Assembly (NCBI GenBank): GCA_001798135.1 | Contig: MGRJ01000023.1 | Location: forward strand, 1 to 64,000 | DNA: 64,000 bases | Direction of reading: 5' to 3' | Origin: Deltaproteobacteria bacterium RIFCSPHIGHO2_02_FULL_40_28 | Lineage (GTDB): Bacteria > UBA10199 > 2-12-FULL-40-28 | Shown: piece after piece, positions 34,176 to 41,199 of the stretch | How positions within the stretch are numbered: position 1 is the first letter of the stretch | How the letters are laid out: each line of letters begins with the position of its first letter | Program-made: the position numbers and the translations under genes | Notes under the pieces: generated by a model | Seen by the model: only the letters and a program-made list of their open reading frames with translations | The model's database searches: none | Told to the model about the DNA's origin: nothing

Positions 34176-35508
34176 TTTTTTCAAAAAATAAGAAACTTTA
34201 GGGGTGTCTTTTGACGAGAATGTCTTGATGAATTTTTGATCTGGAGGTGAAAATGCAGTTATCCAAAACAAACGACTACACTAAATTTCTGGCTAATATC
34301 AAATCGCGCATTTGCTTAGCCAAAATTTCAGCGGCACGTCAGGTTAATAATGGGTTAATCAGCCTTTATTGGTCTATTGGACACGATATTGTTGAAAAAC
34401 AAAAGACACTTGGTTGGGGAAAATCAGTTGTCGAGAAATTATCCAAGGATTTACAAAAGGCATTTCCTAATTCTGAAGGATATTCAGCAGATAATTTATG
34501 GCGTATGCGGCAATTTTATACCGAATATTCTAATCCTACAATTCTGGAACAACTTGTTCCAGAATTGACCGGCACAAAGACCAAAAAGGTTGAATTGCCA
34601 ATTTTGGAACGGCTTGTTCCAGAATGGCGTAACAAAATTAAATCTTTGAATAATAAGAAAAAGCCGCTCCATTGGGAAAAAATGATTGGACCAATTCTGG
34701 CAAATATTCCGTGGGGGCACCATGTTCTTATCCTTAAGAAAATTAAGTCATTTCCAGAAAAACTTTATTATCTAAAAGCCACAACGGCATTGGGTTGGAG
34801 TCGTGATGTTCTTTTAAATCAAATCAAGGCTGACTCTTATTGCCATTTTATAAGAGACAGCAAAGCAAGTAATTTTAAATTAGCTTTGCCGGCTTATCTG
34901 GCGGAACAGGCGGAAGAAACTCTCAAGAGTTCCTACAATCTAGAATTTTTGGGGATCAAGGAAGCTATCCATGAACGTCATTTGGAAAATCGGCTTATTG
35001 AAAAGCTCAAAAATTTCATTCTCGAACTTGGCTACGGATTTTGTTTTATTGGCAATCAGTACCGGTTGACGCTTGGTGAGAACGAATATTTTATCGATCT
35101 TCTTTTTTATCATCGCTTTCTCAAATCATTGGTTGCTGTTGAATTGAAAACCGGTAAATTTAAGCCGGAATATGCCGGAAAAATGGATTTTTATCTTAAC
35201 CTTCTTAACGAATCTGAAAAAGCTAATGACGACAGACCATCCATTGGCATCATCCTTTGTGCTGAAAGAGATAAATTGGAAGTTGAGTTTTCGCTGAGAA
35301 CTAAAATCAACCCTATCGGTGTGGCGGAATACAAACTTTATCAAAGTCTTCCTGATAATTTGAAAGGCAAATTACCGACTTCAAAACAGCTTATCGAAGG
35401 ATTAAAATAATTGTACCAGGAAACTTCAAACTTGAAGTGCCAATTTGACACCTCAAATGAAGAAATAAGAAATACGGTTCCACTTTTTTCAAAAAATAAG
35501 AAACTTTA
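34176..35508. repeat. 25-base direct repeats flanking the DUF1016 gene
   Basis: Perfect 25-base copies at 34176-34200 and 35484-35508 (core CAAAAAATAAGAAACTTTA) enclose the DUF1016 gene and nothing else of note. This suggests the gene entered as a unit or can be lost by recombination between the copies. Confidence 0.65.
34253..35410 (+). CDS. DUF1016 (YhcG-like) PD-(D/E)xK nuclease
   Basis: A 385-residue protein of the YhcG family. The N-terminal DUF1016 domain (residues 5-170: IKSRICLAKISAARQVNNGLISLYWSIG, SVVEKLSKDLQKAFPN, GWSRDVLLNQI) is followed by a nuclease domain (210-340) with GNQYRLTLGENEYFIDLLFYHR and LVAVELKTGKFKPEYAG, giving the Asp and ExK of the catalytic site. A 60-base tandem duplication (34541-34627) repeats ILEQLVPE/ILERLVPE. 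ATG 34253 has GGAGG six bases upstream. These genes often travel with restriction or defence loci. Here it lies between 25-base direct repeats. Confidence 0.88.
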   Translation: MQLSKTNDYTKFLANIKSRICLAKISAARQVNNGLISLYWSIGHDIVEKQKTLGWGKSVVEKLSKDLQKAFPNSEGYSADNLWRMRQFYTEYSNPTILEQLVPELTGTKTKKVELPILERLVPEWRNKIKSLNNKKKPLHWEKMIGPILANIPWGHHVLILKKIKSFPEKLYYLKATTALGWSRDVLLNQIKADSYCHFIRDSKASNFKLALPAYLAEQAEETLKSSYNLEFLGIKEAIHERHLENRLIEKLKNFILELGYGFCFIGNQYRLTLGENEYFIDLLFYHRFLKSLVAVELKTGKFKPEYAGKMDFYLNLLNESEKANDDRPSIGIILCAERDKLEVEFSLRTKINPIGVAEYKLYQSLPDNLKGKLPTSKQLIEGLK

Positions 35509-35700
35509 TAGTCTTGTAACCATGAAGCAATTAGTCTCATTATTCGCTTCACAATATGAAGCGATTAGAGAGGTGGTTGCAGACTGTGACTACCTCCAAA
35601 AGTTTATAAAGTACCAGGTTTTGTGGTCTTTGCACCTCCACCTGAGGAGTGGTTTTGTGGAGCACTCCCCCCAAATAGAAAACTAGGCAAAAATTGCCTA
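35411..35700 (+). other. Degenerate stretch after the DUF1016 gene
   Basis: No convincing gene. An open frame at 35411-35686 begins SNLKCQFDTSN, faintly like an ORF6N-domain fragment, but has no ribosome site and crosses the direct repeat. The part near 35570-35680 has many inverted repeats. ACTAGGCAA/TTGCCTAGT (35682-35702) is a perfect 9-base hairpin that may end transcription from the cassette. Confidence 0.35.
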
Positions 35701-35711
35701 GTAAAAACTTT

Positions 35712-35730
35712 AAAAAATATAATAATTTCA
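35712..35730 (+). promoter_or_regulatory. Shared upstream element of small RNA 2
   Basis: AAAAAATATAATAATTTCA matches the element upstream of small RNA 1 (19 of 20 positions with one gap) and lies at a similar distance, about 58-76 bases, from the predicted start. Confidence 0.45.
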
Positions 35731-35760
35731 TAGAGTTAAAATGTAAAACCAAAGTGTGTT

Positions 35761-35777
35761 TTGGCACGTTCTCTGCA
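35761..35777 (+). promoter_or_regulatory. Sigma-54 promoter of small RNA 2
   Basis: TTGGCACGTTCTCTGCA has the full -24 box and correct 10-base GG-GC spacing. The -12 box is CTGCA in place of TTGCA. Confidence 0.75.
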
Positions 35778-35787
35778 ATAGATAGAA

Positions 35788-35880
35788 GCAGGTTTGTTGA
35801 TCTTTAAAGTTTTTAAAGTGACCTCCATGTACCCTCCGAGCCGCCTGTGGACTGAGTTTGGGACGCAGGCGGCTTGACCC
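35788..35880 (+). ncRNA. Small RNA 2, CCUCC-rich, sigma-54 dependent
   Basis: A transcript of about 90 nt with the same order of parts as small RNA 1. It has a 5' hairpin (CTTTAAA GTT TTTAAAG, 35802-35818), a linker with ACCTCC and ACCCTCC, and a terminator hairpin beginning GAGCCGCCT. Linker and terminator sequence are conserved between the two RNAs (GACCTC, ACCCTCCGAGCCGCC, GGCGGCTT), while the 5' hairpins differ in sequence but not position. No gene is encoded. It is likely a paralog of small RNA 1 under the same activator. Confidence 0.6.
35839..35875 (+). terminator. Terminator-like hairpin of small RNA 2
   Basis: AGCCGCCTGTG pairs over 11 bases with CGCAGGCGGCT around a 15-base loop. 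The T tract is short, so termination may be partial. Confidence 0.55.
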
Positions 35881-35914
35881 CTCTAATAAAAATTTTCTAA
35901 TAAATTCAAATCTT

Positions 35915-36071
35915 AAACATCAGAAAGAAAAAATATCTGTAAGCAAAAGCGTCTCGCAGCCAATTTGTCCTTCCGAAAAATGAAAACAAATTGGCGAGAG
36001 CGAGTGGTTTCAAACCTCGATGGTTTGAAAACCACGTCTTTTGTGGCAGATATTTTTTCTTTCTGATGTTT
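35915..36071. mobile_element. MITE-like element with 25-base terminal inverted repeats
   Basis: Perfect 25-base inverted ends at 35915-35939 and 36047-36071 (AAACATCAGAAAG ... CTTTCTGATGTTT). Inside are nested hairpins (CCAATTTGT/ACAAATTGG and GGTTTCAAACC/GGTTTGAAAACC). There is no coding capacity. It lies between small RNA 2 and the CBS protein gene. Confidence 0.65.
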
Positions 36072-36126
36072 TTAAATTTTTTTTGAAAGTTTCTTTTTTA
36101 ATCAACCTAGAGTATATTTTTGCCCC

Positions 36127-37218
36127 ATGCCTTTTGTGGAAATACATTCTATTTCGCCAGGTTTTCTTATTTTGGCCCTGGTGTTTGTGTTGCTCAATGC
36201 TTTTTTCGTGGCGGCCGAATTTGCCTTGGTAAAAACTCGCTCAACTCATCTGGAAGTTTTAGCCAATCAAGGCCATCCTATGGCTACACTTGCCAAGCAC
36301 ATGGTTTCCAACTTAGATTCCTACCTTTCGGCAACTCAACTTGGGATTACGCTAGCCAGCCTGGGCTTGGGCTGGATTGGTGAACCTGCTTTTGCCAAAC
36401 TTTTGGAGTTTCCCATCCACTATTTACAAATTAATTTGTCCGATGCAGCCCTTCATTCGGTTTCTTTAAGTCTGGCTTTTTTAGTCATTTCTGCACTTCA
36501 TATTATTTTAGGTGAATTAGTTCCAAAAACATTAGCCATTCAATATGCCGAAAAAATTTGTTTTATCGTGGCCATTCCTCTTCAAATTTTTTACATTTTA
36601 TTTTTTCCATTTCTTTGGATTTTAAATGAATCTTCTTTTTTGTTTCTTAAAATGTTTGGATTCAAACGATATCGCGCAAGCCGTGCTCATTCGGAAGAAG
36701 AAATTAAACTCATTTTGGAAGATTCTGTGGAACAAGGAAAAATGGCTCCACAAAAACAACATCTTTTAGATAACGCTCTCGATTTTTCTCATAGAAAAGT
36801 TGCCGATATTATGGTGCCTGTTGCAGAGATAGCCTGTTTTTACTTGGATAAAACAGTGGAAGAAAATCTGGAATACGCCAAAGAGTCTGGCCATACGCGT
36901 TTCCCTCTTAAAGAATCTCAAAAAGGGAGATTTATTGGTTTTGTGCATATTAAGGATGTTATTTGGAGCTTAGAAAACAAAGAGATGATTAATTTGTTTG
37001 ATTTAAAAAGATCTCTTTTATTTCTCAACGAAAACTTAACCATCGATCGTGTATTAAAAGAATTTCAACGAGGACATGTACACATGGCAGCTGTTTCTCA
37101 TTCCACCTCTCTCGAAAATAAAATCATTGGTTTTTTAACATTAGAGGATGTGATTGAAGAACTAGTTGGAGAAATTAATGATGAATTTGATCTGCAAAAT
37201 CCTAACCCGCAAGACTAA
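36127..37218 (+). CDS. DUF21-CBS membrane protein lacking CorC domain
   Basis: A 363-residue protein of the HlyC/CorC (CNNM-like) family. The N-terminal DUF21 region has about four membrane segments (residues 10-30, 65-90, 105-125, 135-165), including FFVAAEFALVKTR and LGELVPKTLAIQYAE. A CBS pair follows (about 205-355: MVPVAEIACFYLDK, TRFPLKES, GFLTLEDVIEELVGEINDEF). Relatives act in magnesium or cobalt transport. The usual C-terminal transporter-associated domain is missing; the chain stops right after the second CBS. Its 3' end overlaps that of the convergent hpnE by 17 bases. Confidence 0.88.
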   Translation: MPFVEIHSISPGFLILALVFVLLNAFFVAAEFALVKTRSTHLEVLANQGHPMATLAKHMVSNLDSYLSATQLGITLASLGLGWIGEPAFAKLLEFPIHYLQINLSDAALHSVSLSLAFLVISALHIILGELVPKTLAIQYAEKICFIVAIPLQIFYILFFPFLWILNESSFLFLKMFGFKRYRASRAHSEEEIKLILEDSVEQGKMAPQKQHLLDNALDFSHRKVADIMVPVAEIACFYLDKTVEENLEYAKESGHTRFPLKESQKGRFIGFVHIKDVIWSLENKEMINLFDLKRSLLFLNENLTIDRVLKEFQRGHVHMAAVSHSTSLENKIIGFLTLEDVIEELVGEINDEFDLQNPNPQD

Positions 37219-38548
37219 CCTTTGTTTCTTCAATTTTAAGGCGTGCTTTAGCAATTTCTGCAGCCAGCTTGGCGGAAACCACCGCCGATTCGATGGTAGC
37301 CGGCAATTCTGTTTTAACCCAATCCCCAATAACTAAAAAATTTTCAAAAGGGCTTTGAACTTCTGGTCTTAAAAGTTCAGAAGCAGGTGTGGGTGAAAGA
37401 GTAGCCTCTCTTTCTTTATTTACTAAAGAATGAATCAGCGTGGCTTCTTTTGCTTTGGGGAATAAAATTTCAATTTCTTTTTTTGCTATTTCTAAAATTT
37501 CATCACGAGAAGAATCTAAAAGGTGTCTGGCGCCACTAATAACACCCATGTAATGATAGGGGGGATGAGTTACATCTGAAATTCTATTTCGATTAAAAAA
37601 CCAGTGCACAGAGCCGTAAGCACTTCCTACAAAAAAATCCTCGAAAATTTCTTTGTCGTACCATAAATTAATTGAAACAATAGGGGAGGTTTCTAACTTT
37701 TTTAAATTTGAAAAATAAGGAAGAGAGTCTACAAAACCAGGAGGAATTATTTGCAAAAGTCCCTGAAAGGGGATTGCACTTACATACAAATTGGCCCTGT
37801 ATTCTGTTCCATCAGTTAGTTCAACAGATTGTATTTTTTTATCCAAGATATGAATGCAATCCACTTGGGAATCTCTTATTATTTTATGTCCCCTAAGTTC
37901 CAGATAAGCCTTGGCAGGCTTGGCCAAGAGATCATTCAAATTTGTTTTAGGAAAAATCATGCGTGCATCATGAGCATTTCCCAAAAGTCCTTTTTTAATT
38001 ACTGTTGCCAGATTTTTGGCACACGCTACCTCTGGATCATCATTTAAGGTGGCTAAAGTTAAAATATCCCAGAAATTTTTTTGTGATTTTAAAGATTGTC
38101 CTTCATTAACCAACCATTGACGCACAGTAAGGGATGCAAGTTTGTTTAAATTTTTAAGGGAACGATAAAGTGAAATCAGATTAAATTTATCTTTCCAGCT
38201 TAAAGCTTTAAGGCCAAGAATTCCTATCAAATGATTTTTAAAATTAATTTTTTCTCCTGAATCAAGAATAAGAGGCACGTTTTCTTGTTTTTGAGAACAT
38301 AAAGCGTAGTTAGCTCCAATGGTATCAACAAAACGGAGTGTTTCATGGTAGGCACCCATTAAGAGATGTTGCCCATTATCAACCCAGCATTTGGTTTTAC
38401 GATCAACAAATGCGTAAGTTCTTCCACCTAGGAGTGGTTTTTTTTCAAAGAGAGTGATTTGATAACCTAATTCCGCAAGAAAGACAGCCAAAGATAAACC
38501 AGCAAAGCCACCACCTATAATAATTGCCTCTGGTTTTTCTAAACTCAT
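37202..38548 (-). CDS. hpnE: Squalene-forming FAD oxidoreductase HpnE
   Basis: A 448-residue amine-oxidase/desaturase-like flavoprotein. The dinucleotide-binding motif GGGFAGLSLAVFLAELGYQITLFE starts near residue 12, with GGRTYAF and DNGQHLLMGAY following. Its C-terminus NFLVIGDWVKTELPATIESAV closes the FAD site. In the HpnCDE pathway it reduces hydroxysqualene to squalene. Its start overlaps the stop of hpnD by four bases, and hpnC lies before that, so the operon runs hpnC-hpnD-hpnE. No squalene-hopene cyclase is present in the window, so the end product cannot be named from here. Confidence 0.9.
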   Translation of the reverse strand: MSLEKPEAIIIGGGFAGLSLAVFLAELGYQITLFEKKPLLGGRTYAFVDRKTKCWVDNGQHLLMGAYHETLRFVDTIGANYALCSQKQENVPLILDSGEKINFKNHLIGILGLKALSWKDKFNLISLYRSLKNLNKLASLTVRQWLVNEGQSLKSQKNFWDILTLATLNDDPEVACAKNLATVIKKGLLGNAHDARMIFPKTNLNDLLAKPAKAYLELRGHKIIRDSQVDCIHILDKKIQSVELTDGTEYRANLYVSAIPFQGLLQIIPPGFVDSLPYFSNLKKLETSPIVSINLWYDKEIFEDFFVGSAYGSVHWFFNRNRISDVTHPPYHYMGVISGARHLLDSSRDEILEIAKKEIEILFPKAKEATLIHSLVNKEREATLSPTPASELLRPEVQSPFENFLVIGDWVKTELPATIESAVVSAKLAAEIAKARLKIEETKVSLAG

Positions 38549-39408
38549 AAGAACGATGAATTAAAAAAAATGCGTGTTAAAATGAAAAACTTTTGAAACA
38601 AGTTTAAGCCCACACGTTGGTGCAAAACCGGATAATGTAATCTTTTAATTTTATCTAAAATAGTTTCATAAACAGTTGCCATGATTTTTGCAGCTAAAAG
38701 TTTGCCGCTAGAATCTGAAGTTAGTTCACCTCTGGCTTTATTGTAGTAAGATTTAGCTCTTTCGTATTGCAAATTAAAAAGAGATTCAAAGTGAATGTTG
38801 TTTGTTTTATTGATGAGATCATTTTCTGAAATTTCACATTGTTTCATTTCATCTTGTGGAAGATAAATGCGCCCCTTATCCATATCAGAGCCCACATCAC
38901 GCAAAATATTGGTAAGTTGAAGGGCTATGCCTAAATTGATTGCTGTTTTATCAGAGGTGGCTGATTGATATTCAAAAATCCGCATACAAACCAGCCCTAC
39001 AACAGACGCCACGTGATAACAATATTCATAAAGTTCAGAAAAATTTGCATAACGATTTTTAGTGATATCCATTTCGCATCCTTTAATCAAAAGAAGAAAA
39101 AATTCTTTTGGAATGGAGAATCGATCGATGGTTTGTTTTAATTCTTTAAGAAGGGGAACAATAGGAATACCGCGATAAGTATTTTCGAGTTCTTGTTTCC
39201 AGGATTCTAATAGTTCTCTTTTTCGAATAGGATTGGCCTCTTCGTCAACCACATCATCAATCACACGAAAAAAAGCATACACGCGTCTTAAGGCCTCACG
39301 TTTTTCTTTGGGTAGAAAAAGAAAAGAACTCGAAAAATTAGAGCGCGATCTGGCAACAATGGATTTAGAGTCACCTGATTTAAGTAAAATTAAGTCGATA
39401 TGGTTCAT
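38545..39408 (-). CDS. hpnD: Presqualene diphosphate synthase HpnD
   Basis: A 287-residue squalene/phytoene synthase fold enzyme. The two Asp-rich metal-binding motifs are FFRVIDDVVDEEAN (about residue 47) and LRDVGSDMDKGRIYLP (about 165). In this operon it should condense two farnesyl diphosphates to presqualene diphosphate, HpnC then forming hydroxysqualene. FSSSFLFLPKEKREALRRVYAF is the typical N-terminus. It overlaps hpnC upstream and hpnE downstream by four bases each. Assignment as HpnD rather than HpnC rests on operon position and length. Confidence 0.88.
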   Translation of the reverse strand: MNHIDLILLKSGDSKSIVARSRSNFSSSFLFLPKEKREALRRVYAFFRVIDDVVDEEANPIRKRELLESWKQELENTYRGIPIVPLLKELKQTIDRFSIPKEFFLLLIKGCEMDITKNRYANFSELYEYCYHVASVVGLVCMRIFEYQSATSDKTAINLGIALQLTNILRDVGSDMDKGRIYLPQDEMKQCEISENDLINKTNNIHFESLFNLQYERAKSYYNKARGELTSDSSGKLLAAKIMATVYETILDKIKRLHYPVLHQRVGLNLFQKFFILTRIFFNSSFL

Positions 39409-40325
39409 TTTTTTCTTATCGATTTGAGTAACAAAAGCGGCACATCCAAGAGGCCAAGCCTGGGTCTATGCTCAAATACATTACAATGGCCAGATAAAAT
39501 TTTTCTTAAAATGGTTGTACCTCCATGCCAGGTTAACCTTAACTCTAATCCAAAGCGCCCAGGAATTTTATGAATAAGAGGTTTGCCTCTTTCAAAAAGT
39601 TCTAGGGTGCGATGAACCTCAAAAGTAAGCAGTTTTTTAAATTGGGCACTATAGTGTTTACTCGTTATATTTTCCTCATAAAGTCCAAAACGCTGCATGT
39701 CTTCTAAGGGAAGGTAGATGCGGTCTTTTTCTAAATCAATTGCAACATCTTGCCAAAAATTGGCTAATTGGAGGGCTGTGCAAATATAATCGGAATATTC
39801 CAAAAAAGTTGGTGCCGGGTAACCCATGATGTACAAAACAATTCGCCCAACCGGGTTTGCCGAATAACGGCAGTAATTAAGAATTTGTTCAAAATCCTGA
39901 TAGCGTTTTACCATCACATCCATTTTAAAGGCCGTTAACAAATCATAAAAAAGAGAAATGGGAATCTTAAAGCGGGAAATGGTTTCTCTTAAGGCAATAA
40001 AAACGGGATGGGTAGGGGGAACAACAAAAATATTTTTGAGTTCATTTTCCCACGCTTTTAAAAGATCCAGTCTTAATCCCTCATAAGATTTTTCATCTGC
40101 AAAATCATCGGCGATGCGTGCAAAGGCATAAACAGCTGCAATATAAGGTCTTAGGTTTTTTGGTACAATCAGAGATGCTACAGGAAAATTTTCGTAGTGG
40201 TTTCTGGCTAAAAAAAGGCAGTAGCGAAAAGATTCTTCAATTTGCTTGGCCGATATTTTTTGTCCATGAGGGTTGGTAGGAACTAAATCGGGAAGAGGAA
40301 CGCCTTTTTCGAGGGGCATGGACAT
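39405..40325 (-). CDS. hpnC: Hydroxysqualene synthase HpnC
   Basis: A 306-residue relative of HpnD. It has the N-terminal segment ARNHYENFPVASLIVPKNLRPYIAAVYAFAR typical of HpnC, the Asp-rich motif RIADDFADEKS (about residue 72) and the second motif FWQDVAIDLEKDRIYLPLEDM. It would turn presqualene diphosphate into hydroxysqualene. Its ATG overlaps the stop codon of the small upstream gene by one base, so the small gene is probably part of the operon. Confidence 0.88.
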   Translation of the reverse strand: MSMPLEKGVPLPDLVPTNPHGQKISAKQIEESFRYCLFLARNHYENFPVASLIVPKNLRPYIAAVYAFARIADDFADEKSYEGLRLDLLKAWENELKNIFVVPPTHPVFIALRETISRFKIPISLFYDLLTAFKMDVMVKRYQDFEQILNYCRYSANPVGRIVLYIMGYPAPTFLEYSDYICTALQLANFWQDVAIDLEKDRIYLPLEDMQRFGLYEENITSKHYSAQFKKLLTFEVHRTLELFERGKPLIHKIPGRFGLELRLTWHGGTTILRKILSGHCNVFEHRPRLGLLDVPLLLLKSIRKK

Positions 40326-40660
40326 TATTTGTTATCCTTTTTTGGGGTTTTCCCAAAACGTTTAATTCCTTTAAAAAAGCCTGGGGATTGACGAAGAAGC
40401 TTTGAAGTATCTGATGGGGTAAGATCTTTAAAAATACCTGAGCTTTCTTCTGCAAAAAATTCTTGATCTTTATTTGTAGTTCTTGGTTTGAGCAGAATTT
40501 TTCTTCGTTCTTCTTTTCTTTGAATGGGATCGGCTGGGAGGGCATGAGAAAGTTTAACAAAGCCCATATCCCTTACTTTGCCTAGAGGGGAATAATTTTT
40601 GGGAGTTAAGATTTTACCTGTCTCCCACTCAAAACTTTCTGTATCTTTCTTGGTGGACAT
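40325..40660 (-). CDS. Hypothetical protein preceding hpnC
   Basis: A 111-residue hydrophilic, basic protein starting MSTKKDTESFEWETGKIL. It has no membrane segment or recognisable domain, and a Lys/Arg-rich C-terminus (GIKRFGKTPKKDNK). The longer open frame to 40684 would begin inside the HU terminator, so I use ATG 40660. Its stop overlaps hpnC by one base. Whether it is a functional part of squalene synthesis or a leader gene is unclear. Confidence 0.5.
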   Translation of the reverse strand: MSTKKDTESFEWETGKILTPKNYSPLGKVRDMGFVKLSHALPADPIQRKEERRKILLKPRTTNKDQEFFAEESSGIFKDLTPSDTSKLLRQSPGFFKGIKRFGKTPKKDNK

Positions 40661-40667
40661 AGAAAAT

Positions 40668-40704
40668 AAAAAAAAAGGCAGCAAGCCTAAAACTTACTGC
40701 CTTT
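40668..40704 (-). terminator. Intrinsic terminator of the HU gene
   Basis: On the minus strand GGCAGTAAG and CTTGCTGCC form a 9-base stem (one G-U) with a 7-base loop, followed by about nine T. Confidence 0.85.
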
Positions 40705-40724
40705 ATCTTAACAAGAATCAAAGC

Positions 40725-40997
40725 TTACTTCACCAAGTTTTTAAGGGCCTGGCCTGCCTTGAATTTAGGGGCACGGGTTGCCTTAATCTTGATTTCAGCA
40801 CCGGTTTGCGGATTGCGTCCGACTCGGGCTTTTCTTTTTGCTACTGAAAAGGTTCCAAATCCTGTGAGGGTAATTTTATCACCCTTTTTCAGGCATTTAG
40901 CAACGCCTTCGGTAACAGCATTAAGAGCCTGTTCGGCTAATGCTTTGGAACATTCACATTGGTTAGAAACGAAATCAATTAAATCTGCTTTTGTCAT
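40725..40997 (-). CDS. DNA-binding protein HU
   Basis: A 90-residue HU/IHF-family protein. The N-terminal helices MTKADLIDFVSNQC and ALAEQALNAVTEGVAKCL are followed by GDKITLTGFGTFSVAKRKARVGRNPQTGAEIKI, the signature with the DNA-bending beta arm containing the Arg-Asn-Pro tip. It compacts and bends DNA as a dimer. Strong GGAGGT precedes ATG 40997. A near-consensus promoter lies upstream and an intrinsic terminator downstream, so it is monocistronic and probably highly expressed. Confidence 0.95.
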   Translation of the reverse strand: MTKADLIDFVSNQCECSKALAEQALNAVTEGVAKCLKKGDKITLTGFGTFSVAKRKARVGRNPQTGAEIKIKATRAPKFKAGQALKNLVK

Positions 40998-41040
40998 AGT
41001 CTACCTCCTAGATAGATAAGTTGTTTTGAAAATTGAAAGT

Positions 41041-41068
41041 ATCATAGTTCACCGCAAATCAATGTCAA
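41041..41068 (-). promoter_or_regulatory. Sigma-70 promoter of the HU gene
   Basis: On the minus strand TTGACA (41063-41068), a 16-base spacer and TATGAT (41041-41046). Confidence 0.65.
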
Positions 41069-41199
41069 GACTTAATCAGCGGGTGATCTTTTTTTGAGAA
41101 GACCGCCAAGCCACAACTGACGGTTATTAGATGATTGTTCAATAAAACATATATCCCATTTCATTGACTTTTCAAAAGGCATTGGATATTGCCGTAATC

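Noticed and set aside
35411-35686. Frame resembling an ORF6N fragment
   Set aside because: Only SNLKCQFDTSN is suggestive; no ribosome site, and it crosses a direct-repeat boundary.
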